Positions 31,784 to 39,104 of a stretch of 64,000 nucleotides of DNA are shown here, piece by piece. Position numbers and translations under genes: made by a program. Origin of the DNA: JAAYYY01 sp964579295 (GTDB lineage: Bacteria; Chloroflexota; Anaerolineae; Promineifilales; Promineifilaceae). The DNA lies in the NCBI GenBank assembly GCA_964579295.1, contig CAZOGK010000012.1:25943-89942 (forward strand), in the 5' to 3' direction. Each line of letters starts with the position of its first letter. The stretch's first letter is position 1. Below the pieces are notes generated by a model. It was not told the origin of the DNA. It worked only from the letters and a program-made list of their open reading frames with translations, and did no database searches.

Positions 31784-33111
31784 TGGCCGAGTTTATTGTG
31801 ATGCCCAAGCTGGGCTTCGACATGCGTGAGGCCGAGCTGGTTAGCTGGCTCAAGGAAGAAGGCGACGCGGTTGAAAAAGGCGAAGTCATTGCCGAAATTG
31901 AGTCGGATAAGGCGACGCTGGAACTCGAGGCTCAGGCCAGCGGCACGCTGCTCAAGAAGCTGGAAGATGTTGGCGCCATCGTGCCCGTCGGCGCCAACAT
32001 CGCCATTATCGGCGACGAAGGCGAAGACATCAGCAGCATGGCCGGCGCCGGCAATGGCGCCTCCGCCCCGGCCGCTGCAGCGCCAGTGGCCGCCGAGGAG
32101 CCGGCCGAGGCAGAGGCTGAGGCCCAGGCCCCGGCCGAGGATGGACAGGCGGCGGCCCAACCTGCCGCCGAGGAAGCAGCCCCCGCAGCCGGCGACGCCG
32201 TCGGCGATGAGTTCCCCGGCGGCGTGCGCGCCACGCCCGTAGCGCGGCGCATGGCCGAAGAACACGAGATCGACCTGCGGCAGGTCGCCGGCAGCGGGCC
32301 CGGCGGGCGCATCCGCAAGGCCGATGTCGAGTCTTACCTGGAAGCCGGTCCGCCCGCCGCGGCCCCAGCGGCAGCGCCCGCAGCCACGCCCGCGCCGCAG
32401 CCGGCGACGGTGGCCACAGCCGGGGCCGCCGACACCGAGGTCAAGACAACCCGTATGCGCCAGGCTATCGCCCGCCGCATGGTCGAAAGTAAGACGACGG
32501 TGCCGCACTTCTATGTGACCAGCGCAATCGAAATGGACGCGCTGCTGGCGCTGCGCAAGCAGATCAACGAATTGCTGCCGGACGAGGAAAAGGTCACCAT
32601 CAACGACCTCATCGTGAAAGCGGCGGCGCTGGCCCTGCGCGACTTCCCCAATCTCAATGCCAGCTTCGGCGGCGAGACGCTGATCCGCCACAACAATATC
32701 AACGTGGGCACGGCGGTCGCCGTCGAGGGTGGGCTGATGACGGTCGTGCAGAAGAACACCGACAGCTCCACACTTTCCACCATTGCCGCCGACCACAAGC
32801 GTATGGTTGCCGGCGCGCGTGAGGGCAAGGTCAGCATTGACGACATCGAGGGCGCGACCTTCACCGTCAGCAATCTCGGCGGCTTTGACGTGGACAGCTT
32901 TGTCGCCATCATCAATCCGCCGGAGGCGGCCATCCTGGCCGTGGGCACGGCAGTTAAGACCCCAGTCGTACGTGATGGCGAAATTACCATTGCCACCGTG
33001 ATGAAAGTGACGCTTTCCGCCGACCACCGCGTGACGGATGGCGCCGAGGCTGCCGCCTACCTGCAGCGCTTTAAAGCGATCATGGAACAGCCGATGCTGT
33101 TGCTGATTTAG
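31783..33111 (+). CDS. pdhC: Dihydrolipoamide acetyltransferase (E2) of the 2-oxoacid dehydrogenase complex
   Basis: A 442-residue E2. The N-terminal lipoyl domain (about 1-78) carries the lipoyl lysine in AEIESDKATLELEA. A long Ala/Glu/Pro linker follows, then the peripheral-subunit-binding domain (VRATPVARRMAEEHEIDLRQVAGSGPGGRIRKADVESYL, near 145-185), a second Ala/Pro linker, and the catalytic domain from about 220 with the active-site HRVTDGAEAAAYLQRF near the C-terminus. It takes the acyl group from E1 to CoA. No E3 (lipoamide dehydrogenase) gene is adjacent. A 36-bp palindrome follows the stop. Confidence 0.94.
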   Translation: MAEFIVMPKLGFDMREAELVSWLKEEGDAVEKGEVIAEIESDKATLELEAQASGTLLKKLEDVGAIVPVGANIAIIGDEGEDISSMAGAGNGASAPAAAAPVAAEEPAEAEAEAQAPAEDGQAAAQPAAEEAAPAAGDAVGDEFPGGVRATPVARRMAEEHEIDLRQVAGSGPGGRIRKADVESYLEAGPPAAAPAAAPAATPAPQPATVATAGAADTEVKTTRMRQAIARRMVESKTTVPHFYVTSAIEMDALLALRKQINELLPDEEKVTINDLIVKAAALALRDFPNLNASFGGETLIRHNNINVGTAVAVEGGLMTVVQKNTDSSTLSTIAADHKRMVAGAREGKVSIDDIEGATFTVSNLGGFDVDSFVAIINPPEAAILAVGTAVKTPVVRDGEITIATVMKVTLSADHRVTDGAEAAAYLQRFKAIMEQPMLLLI

Positions 33112-33117
33112 CAGCGA

Positions 33118-33153
33118 GCAGGGAGAGGGCGGAGCGCTCCGCCCTCTCCCTGC
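33118..33153. terminator. Perfect 36-bp palindrome after pdhC
   Basis: Two 18-nt arms (33118-33135 and 33136-33153) are exact reverse complements, with AGCGCT at the centre. It could form a very stable hairpin in the pdh mRNA 3' end. There is no T-run, so termination or 3'-end protection is possible rather than a standard intrinsic terminator. Confidence 0.6.
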
Positions 33154-33196
33154 TCCACTCCCCTAATAGCCCATAGCAAAATCATCTGCCGTTCGC

Positions 33197-33202
33197 TATA
33201 AT
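33197..33202 (+). promoter_or_regulatory. -10 element upstream of the OmpR-type regulator
   Basis: TATAAT, 50 nt upstream of the ATG at 33253. The -35 is not clear. It would drive the regulator, kinase and PucR genes. Confidence 0.5.
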
Positions 33203-33252
33203 TTCCGTAAAGGGGCCGTGAAAACGCGCCACAAGGGCCGGAGGATAAGGCG

Positions 33253-33972
33253 ATGACGACAATCATGGTCATTGACGACGACGAGCTGGTCGCGCAGACG
33301 CTGCAGCGGGCGCTGAAGCTATATGGCTACCAGGTCATGCTCGCCAGTGGCGGAACGGAAGGGCTGCAGCTGGCGCGCCGCCACCCGCCCGATCTCTTTA
33401 TTCTCGACATCATCATGCCCGGCGCCGACGGCTACCAGGTCTGCCGCCAGATCCGCAACGATCCGCTGCTGAAGGGGCTGCCTGTCCTCTTCCTCACGGC
33501 CAAAGAGCGCGACGAGGACAAGATCGAAGGTTTCCGCGCCGGCGCCGACGATTACCTCTCCAAGCCCTTTAACATGGAAGAGCTGCAGCTGCGGGTGCAG
33601 GCCATTTTGCGCCGGGTGTGGGAAGAGCCGGCCCCCGCGCTGGAGCCGGAAGCTGTCCTGCGCATTGGCGACGTGGCGCTGGATACGCGCACCTTTAACG
33701 TGACCACGCCGGCCGGCACGCGCCTGCTGACGAACGTCCAGTTCGACCTGCTCTACCACCTGATGAGCCACGCCGACGAGGTGTTCACCAGCCAGCAGCT
33801 GCTGCAGGATGTCTGGGATTACCCACCGGAGACGGGCAGCCCTGAGCTGGTGCGCGCCCATATCAAGAATCTGCGCGATAAGATCGAACCGGAAACCAGC
33901 TCTCCTAGCTATATCCGCACGATTCAGGGCCACGGTTATACATTCTCCACCGCCGGCGCCGAGGGAGAATAG
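33253..33972 (+). CDS. OmpR/PhoB-family response regulator
   Basis: A 239-residue DNA-binding response regulator. The receiver has the acidic pocket IDDDE (residues 7-11), the phosphoacceptor Asp52 in LFILDIIMPGADGYQ, and FLTAKERDEDKIEGFRAGADDYLSKPF with the conserved Lys. The C-terminal winged helix (about 130-235) includes VQFDLLYHLMSHADEVFTSQQLLQDVWDY and RAHIKNLRDKIEPETSSPSYIRTIQGHGYTF. GGAGG lies upstream of the ATG. The hybrid histidine kinase gene 31 bp downstream is the likely partner. Confidence 0.93.
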   Translation: MTTIMVIDDDELVAQTLQRALKLYGYQVMLASGGTEGLQLARRHPPDLFILDIIMPGADGYQVCRQIRNDPLLKGLPVLFLTAKERDEDKIEGFRAGADDYLSKPFNMEELQLRVQAILRRVWEEPAPALEPEAVLRIGDVALDTRTFNVTTPAGTRLLTNVQFDLLYHLMSHADEVFTSQQLLQDVWDYPPETGSPELVRAHIKNLRDKIEPETSSPSYIRTIQGHGYTFSTAGAEGE

Positions 33973-34003
33973 TCCCCTCGCCTAGCCCGAGCCTGGGAGC
34001 GCC

Positions 34004-36010
34004 ATGAAGCCTGCACGGATTCTGGTTGTAGACGACGAGCCAGAGATAGCCGCCAGCCTGGCGGATAATCTCAGCTTCCACGCCGGCTACCTCGTCTGGC
34101 GCGCCTACGACGGCCGCCAGGCAATGGAGAAGCTGGAGGAAGCCGCCGCCGGCCCCGACGGCCCGGTTGATCTCGTTATCCTCGACCACCGCATGCCCGG
34201 TCTCTCCGGCCTGGATGTGCTCACCTGGCTGCGCGCCCATCCCCGGCTGCAGTACACGCGCGTCATCATGCTCACCGGCGCTTCCGGCAGCCGCGAAAAA
34301 GTGGAAGCGCTGCAGGCCGGCGCCGACGACTATATTACCAAGCCGTACTACCCCCACGAGATGCTGGCCCGCGTCAATACCATCCTGCGCACGCAGCAGC
34401 TGGAGAAGCAGCTGCAGCGGCAGAGCGCACAACTGGCGGCGCTTAACCAGGTAAGCAGCGACCTGACGACGCTGCTCGACGTCAACGAGATTCCCGAGGT
34501 AGCCGTCTCCGGCGTGCAGCGCGTACTGGGTGTGCCGGCGGCCGCTATCTTCCTGCAGAGCGGAGGCGGGCTGCACTGCCGCGCGGCGGCCGGCGTCGCC
34601 GCTGGCGATTTCGCGGAGCTGGCCGCCGCACGGGAAGCTATCGCCCGCGCCTTCGCCCAAGGCACAGTGCAGCATATAGACGGCATTGCCGAGCTGACCA
34701 ACAGCGCCCATCTGGATCTGTCGCCCGCCTTTGGCGTGGAGAGCCTGCTGGCCGTGCCGCTCAGCGCACGCGGGCGCACCGTCGGCGTTCTCTGGGCGGC
34801 CGACGAGAAAGCAGGCCGCTTCACCGACGCCGACATCGACCTCTTTGCCTCGCTGGCGCGCGCTATCAGCCAGGCGATTGAAAACGCCAGCCTGTTCCAG
34901 AGCGTGCGCAGCCGGCAACAGGAGCTCCAGGAGAGCCACAGCCGGCTCCAGGCCGTCATCGACGGTATCCTGCACCCCATCTACACCATCGACGAGCAGT
35001 GGCGCCTGCTGGCCGTAAACCGGCAGAAGACCGAAGATATGGGCCGGGAGCCGGCGGCGCTGCTGGGGCAGATCTGCTATCGCGCCTTTTTTGGCCGCGA
35101 CGAGCCCTGCGAGCATTGCCAGGTGGTGCGCCTCTTCCAGGAGCAGGAACCGCAGGCCTGGCCGGTGCGCTGGTTGGGCGGCGACCATCTGCTGACAGAG
35201 TGGGAGGTCTCGGCTTTCCCCCTGCCCGGCCGCCAGCCGGCGACCCCTGGCGCGGTGGTCGTCTGGCAAGACCGAACGGAACAGCGGCGGCTGGAACATT
35301 CGCTGCTGCAGGCCGGCAAGCTGGCCGCCATCGGGCAGCTAGCCGCCGGGGTGGCGCACGAAATCAACAACCCGCTGACGGCCATCAACGTCAACGCTCA
35401 GATTTTGCAGATGATGTTGCCCGACGAAGACGAGCTGGTGGAATCCGTCGCGCTCATTGCTAAGGCCGGCGAGCGCGCATCGCGCGTGGTCGGCAGCCTG
35501 CTTGACTTCGCGCGCCAGAGCCAATACAGTTTCCAGCCGGGCGACGTCAACCATTCGCTGCGACAGGCGCTGACGCTGATTGCCCACCAGCTGCGCGCAG
35601 CTCAGATCGAGGTGCAAGAACGGCTGGCCGACGACCTGCCGCCGGTTGAGGGTAGCTGGGAACACCTGACGTCTGTCTGGCTGAATATGCTGCTCAATGC
35701 CCGGGATGCCCTGCAGGCCAGCCCGGAGCCGCGCCGGCTGGAGCTGGCGACCCGGCAGACGGCCGGCAACGAGGTTCAGGTGGTAATTGCCGACAACGGG
35801 GTGGGCCTGACGCCCGCCGAGCTTGACCATATCTTTGAACCATTTTACACGACCAAAGACCCGGGCCAGGGTACTGGATTGGGCCTCGCTACCAGCCAGC
35901 AGATCGTCCACCGCCACGGCGGTGAGATCGAGGTCGTCAGCGAACCCGGCCAGGGTGCAACTTTCATCGTGCGCCTGCCAGTCCAGGGCGCCCGCGAGCA
36001 GTCAGCATAA
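34004..36010 (+). CDS. Hybrid sensor: receiver-GAF-PAS-histidine kinase
   Basis: A 668-residue cytoplasmic protein. An N-terminal receiver (1-125) has VDDEPE and phosphoacceptor Asp61 (VILDHRMPGLSG) with TKPYYPHE. A GAF domain (about 145-295) follows, then a PAS domain (about 310-435) containing a Cys pair in FGRDEPCEHCQVVRLF that could bind metal or sense redox. The HisKA box GVAHEINNPLTAI carries His452, and the HATPase has NMLLNARDAL (N box), VVIADNGVGLTP (G1) and GTGLGLATSQQIV (G2). There is no transmembrane segment, so it senses something inside the cell. It is flanked by an OmpR-type and a PucR-type regulator. Confidence 0.92.
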   Translation: MKPARILVVDDEPEIAASLADNLSFHAGYLVWRAYDGRQAMEKLEEAAAGPDGPVDLVILDHRMPGLSGLDVLTWLRAHPRLQYTRVIMLTGASGSREKVEALQAGADDYITKPYYPHEMLARVNTILRTQQLEKQLQRQSAQLAALNQVSSDLTTLLDVNEIPEVAVSGVQRVLGVPAAAIFLQSGGGLHCRAAAGVAAGDFAELAAAREAIARAFAQGTVQHIDGIAELTNSAHLDLSPAFGVESLLAVPLSARGRTVGVLWAADEKAGRFTDADIDLFASLARAISQAIENASLFQSVRSRQQELQESHSRLQAVIDGILHPIYTIDEQWRLLAVNRQKTEDMGREPAALLGQICYRAFFGRDEPCEHCQVVRLFQEQEPQAWPVRWLGGDHLLTEWEVSAFPLPGRQPATPGAVVVWQDRTEQRRLEHSLLQAGKLAAIGQLAAGVAHEINNPLTAINVNAQILQMMLPDEDELVESVALIAKAGERASRVVGSLLDFARQSQYSFQPGDVNHSLRQALTLIAHQLRAAQIEVQERLADDLPPVEGSWEHLTSVWLNMLLNARDALQASPEPRRLELATRQTAGNEVQVVIADNGVGLTPAELDHIFEPFYTTKDPGQGTGLGLATSQQIVHRHGGEIEVVSEPGQGATFIVRLPVQGAREQSA

Positions 36011-36012
36011 AC

Positions 36013-37671
36013 ATGGAACTACCGGCGCACGACGATGTGACACTGGGCGACCTCGTCCGCCTGGCGCTTCCCTTTGGCACGATGGTCGCCACCGGCCCCG
36101 GACAGATGGGCCGCGAGATTGGCTGGGTGGTGACGCTCGTCGATTGGCGCAATCTGGCCGAGCAGGTACAGGCGCGCGACGTGGTACTGCTGCCGCCGGC
36201 GCTGCAGGAGCAGACGGCCGACCCAGCCCTGGCCGCCCATCTGGAAACGCTCGCCGCCCAGCAGGCGGCCGCGCTGGTCATCTTTCAAGACATGAGCGCC
36301 CACGTCAAGAAGGAGGCGCTCAGGTTAGACTTCCCCATCCTGCTGCTGCCGGCCAATACCACCCTGCGCTACGCCCAGCGCGTGACGACCTCGCTGCTGC
36401 TGGACCGTCAGGCGCAGACGACGGAGCGCGGCATGGAGCTATATCGCCGCCTCTCGGAGATGTCGCTGGAGGAGCGCGGCTTGGAGGCGCTGGCCTCGCT
36501 GATGACGACCGTCACCGGCAAGATCGTCGTCATTCAGGATAAGAGGCTCGACGTGCGCGCCATTGCCCTGCCGCCGGACAACGCCATCGACGTGGACGAG
36601 CTGCTGCCCATGCTCAAGCAGCGCGATAATCTGCCGGCCGTGCTGCGCAACCGCAAGGCGGCTGCTCGGACGCGGCAGAGCTACTGGCAACAGCTCCTGC
36701 CCATCGAGAATGTGGGCCGGCTCGTAGCGCCGATCATCTCCGGCGACCGCGCCCGCGGCTACGTTTCCGTCGTGGGCCCAGCCGACGAGCTGGATTTGCT
36801 GGACAGCCTGACGGCCGAGCAGGGCGCCGTCGCCAGCAGCCTGGAGATGGCCCGCGCCAAGGCGGTGAGTGTGGCGGAAAAGGCGCTGCGCGGCGATTTC
36901 CTGGAAGGCCTGTTAGCCGGCACGCTGCCGCGCAAGGAGATCGAGCGCCTGGAGAGCCGGCTGGACCACGACACGAGCCAGCCGCACGTCATCATGACCT
37001 TCGCCTGGGCCGAGCCGGAGAAGGCGCCCGGCCTGAGCCATCTGGAAACCACCCTGAGCTGGCTGCTCTCCAGCCACAAGCGGCCGGCGCTTCTGCACAA
37101 CTTTGCCGAGGATCATATCGTCGTCTTCCCTGTGTTGGCGCCGGAGCAGGACCGCAGCGAAGTCGCGGAGATCGACCGCCGGCTGCGCGAGCACGTGCAG
37201 GTTGAATACGGCGAGGACTATGAGAGCCTGCGCATTATCGGCGGCATGAGCGGGCCGGCCGCCGCCATTCATGAATGGCCCGTCGTCCACCAGGAGGCGC
37301 TGCAGGCCATGGATCTGGCGCGCCGGCTGCATGCCAACCAGCTCGTCCAGTTCAATAGCCTGGGTATCTACCAGCTCTTAAGTCAGATCGAGCATATTGA
37401 GAGCGTGCAGCGCTTTGCCCAGCAAATCATCGGGCCACTGGCCGACTATGACCGGCGCCACCGCGGCAGCCTGGTGGAAACGATTGCCGCCTACTTCCAG
37501 CACCATGCCAACGTCAGCCAGACGGCCGAGTCGCTCTTCATCCACCGCAACACGCTCCTCTACCGGCTGGAGCGTATCCAGGAGCTGACGGGGCAGGACA
37601 TTGACCAGGCCGACATGCGCCTGGCGCTGCAGCTGGCTCTCAAGCTGTGGCAGCTGCGGCCGGATTCGTAG
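36013..37671 (+). CDS. PucR/CdaR-family transcriptional regulator
   Basis: A 552-residue regulator. The N-terminal PucR domain (about 8-130: VTLGDLVRLALPFGTMVATG ... AALVIFQDMSAHVKKEALRLDFPILLLPA) is followed by a GAF-like middle, a CdaR GGDEF-like region (about 320-440), and the C-terminal HTH_30 near residues 487-535 (GSLVETIAAYFQHHANVSQTAESLFIHRNTLLYRLERIQELTG). Family members regulate purine, amino acid or sugar-acid use as activators. It starts 2 nt after the kinase stop, so it is in the same operon; coupling to a two-component pair is uncommon. Targets unknown. Confidence 0.9.
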   Translation: MELPAHDDVTLGDLVRLALPFGTMVATGPGQMGREIGWVVTLVDWRNLAEQVQARDVVLLPPALQEQTADPALAAHLETLAAQQAAALVIFQDMSAHVKKEALRLDFPILLLPANTTLRYAQRVTTSLLLDRQAQTTERGMELYRRLSEMSLEERGLEALASLMTTVTGKIVVIQDKRLDVRAIALPPDNAIDVDELLPMLKQRDNLPAVLRNRKAAARTRQSYWQQLLPIENVGRLVAPIISGDRARGYVSVVGPADELDLLDSLTAEQGAVASSLEMARAKAVSVAEKALRGDFLEGLLAGTLPRKEIERLESRLDHDTSQPHVIMTFAWAEPEKAPGLSHLETTLSWLLSSHKRPALLHNFAEDHIVVFPVLAPEQDRSEVAEIDRRLREHVQVEYGEDYESLRIIGGMSGPAAAIHEWPVVHQEALQAMDLARRLHANQLVQFNSLGIYQLLSQIEHIESVQRFAQQIIGPLADYDRRHRGSLVETIAAYFQHHANVSQTAESLFIHRNTLLYRLERIQELTGQDIDQADMRLALQLALKLWQLRPDS

Positions 37672-37682
37672 CCATTCGTAGC

Positions 37683-37698
37683 CGCTTTGTACAAAGCG
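37683..37698. promoter_or_regulatory. Perfect 16-bp palindrome after pucR
   Basis: CGCTTTGTACAAAGCG is fully self-complementary and begins 12 nt after the pucR stop, about 185 nt upstream of the tetR promoter. It could be a dimeric regulator site. Confidence 0.45.
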
Positions 37699-37815
37699 TA
37701 CAAGCAACACGAGAGCCAATTCTGGCAACCTGCACGTAGACAGCAGCCGGACCATCTCCTATACTGGCACTGTGTTTGCGCTCATGGCGCAGCTCAGTGG
37801 GAAATAGTGGGATGT

Positions 37816-37851
37816 TCGAAGCGGACGTGGGTTTACCCTGGTCCGCTTCGA
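37816..37851. terminator. 11-bp stem-loop between pucR and tetR
   Basis: TCGAAGCGGAC (37816-37826) pairs exactly with GTCCGCTTCGA (37841-37851); the 14-nt loop contains a further GGG/CCC pair. The run after it is AGCGTTTC, so the U-tract is weak. It probably ends the 33253-37671 operon. Confidence 0.5.
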
Positions 37852-37867
37852 GCGTTTCTGGGGCCAG

Positions 37868-37896
37868 TTGACAGTTCTCCCCCGCTGGATTATCCT
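37868..37896 (+). promoter_or_regulatory. Consensus promoter of the tetR gene
   Basis: TTGACA (37868-37873), exactly 17 nt, TATCCT (37891-37896), then 10 nt to the ATG at 37907. It predicts a leader of about 3 nt. Confidence 0.75.
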
Positions 37897-37906
37897 CACC
37901 CCTGGA

Positions 37907-38524
37907 ATGCCTTACCGTAGTAGCGATAAAACCCGGCAGAAGAAAGACGCCAAGCGCACGGCGATGATGCAGGCCGCCGTGCGCGTCTTTGCCGAAAAAG
38001 GCTTCTATGCTGCCACCGTGCGCGACATTGTCGATGCCGCCAACGTGGCAATTGGCACCTTTTACTTTTACTTTCCCGATAAAGAAACGCTCTTTATCTT
38101 TCTCTACGAAGAGACGGCCGATTTCCTGCTACAGACGTTGCAGCAGGCCGTCGCCGGCCGGGCGACCCTGCCGCAGCAGCTGACGGCGGGCGTGCGCGCC
38201 TACGTGAACATTGCCCTCTACGAGCCAGCCGTCGTCCAGCTCCTGCTCGTCGGCGGGGTCGGCGCCGTGCCGGCGCTGGACGCCAAACGGGCTCAGTTCC
38301 GCGAGCGCCTGACCAGCATCTGGCAGAAGCCGCTAGACGTGGCCCTGGACCGCGCTCAGATCGCGGAGCAGAATACCCGGCGCACGGCCGAAGCGCTGAC
38401 CGGCGCATGCGACGAAGTGATCCTGAACCTGCTCAACCAGCCCGATGCGGAGCGAGAAGCCGACGCCGTCGTCAACGATCTTGTAGCCTTTGCCCTGAGA
38501 GCCGTCGCCTATCACGGGGGTTAG
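37907..38524 (+). CDS. TetR/AcrR-family transcriptional regulator
   Basis: A 205-residue repressor-type protein. The N-terminal HTH is typical: KRTAMMQAAVRVFAEKGFYAATVRDIVDAANVAIGTFYFYFPDKETLFIFLYEE (about residues 13-65). The C-terminal ligand domain is not assignable. Upstream in-frame TTG and other codons from 37868 fall on the promoter's -35 element, so ATG 37907 with a very short leader is chosen. It is 4 nt from the start of the PD-(D/E)XK-like gene, so the two form an operon. Confidence 0.9.
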   Translation: MPYRSSDKTRQKKDAKRTAMMQAAVRVFAEKGFYAATVRDIVDAANVAIGTFYFYFPDKETLFIFLYEETADFLLQTLQQAVAGRATLPQQLTAGVRAYVNIALYEPAVVQLLLVGGVGAVPALDAKRAQFRERLTSIWQKPLDVALDRAQIAEQNTRRTAEALTGACDEVILNLLNQPDAEREADAVVNDLVAFALRAVAYHGG

Positions 38525-38528
38525 ACCG

Positions 38529-39098
38529 GTGAGCCGCACCATTAAGCAGCATCGCATGAGCTACACGGCGAGTGTGGCCCGGCGCGCCGCCAGTGACGTG
38601 ACCCACTTCCTGGAGACAACCTGGCCGCACACGGTGGCCGTGCACAACGTCGAGGAGGAGCCGGCCTACCAGGAGCATGATGTCGATCTGCTGTGGAGCT
38701 TCGTGGACGGCGATGGCCTGCTGCGCATCCTCTCTATCGAGATTAAGGGCGACCGTTACCACCGCACCGGCAACTTCTTCTTCGAGACTGTCAGCAACGA
38801 AGGCAAAGGCACCACCGGCTGTTTCCTCTATACGCGCGCCGACTGGCTCTTCTACTATTTTCTGGAGATCGGCCGGCTTTACTGCCTGCCCATGTTTGGC
38901 GTCCGCCCCTGGTTCGACGCCAACATGCACCGCTTTCAGGAGCGACGCACCAGCACGCCGGTGAATCAGGGGCTGGAGCATTACATCACGGTGGGGCGCC
39001 TCGTGCCCATCCAGACGGTGCTGGACGAGGTGCCGGGCATTCTGCAATACCAGAAGATGGGCGAGCGCTGGGAGCCGGTCGCCGACGGCGGCGAGTAA
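38529..39098 (+). CDS. Putative PD-(D/E)XK nuclease-like protein
   Basis: A 189-residue protein that I do not recognise by name. The central part reads EHDVDLLWSFVDGDGLLRILSIEIKGDRYHRTGNFFFET, which has the spacing of a PD-(D/E)XK nuclease core: Asp in DVDLLW, then Glu-x-Lys in IEIKGD one strand later. ADWLFYYFLEIGRLYCLP follows, as in Holliday-junction or phage nuclease folds. No DNA-binding domain is visible. The start is GTG 38529, 4 nt after the tetR stop; an internal ATG at 38556 is an alternative. It converges with sbcC, whose stop is 6 bp away. The nuclease assignment is an inference from the motif. Confidence 0.6.
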   Translation: MSRTIKQHRMSYTASVARRAASDVTHFLETTWPHTVAVHNVEEEPAYQEHDVDLLWSFVDGDGLLRILSIEIKGDRYHRTGNFFFETVSNEGKGTTGCFLYTRADWLFYYFLEIGRLYCLPMFGVRPWFDANMHRFQERRTSTPVNQGLEHYITVGRLVPIQTVLDEVPGILQYQKMGERWEPVADGGE

Positions 39099-39104
39099 GC
39101 CCCG

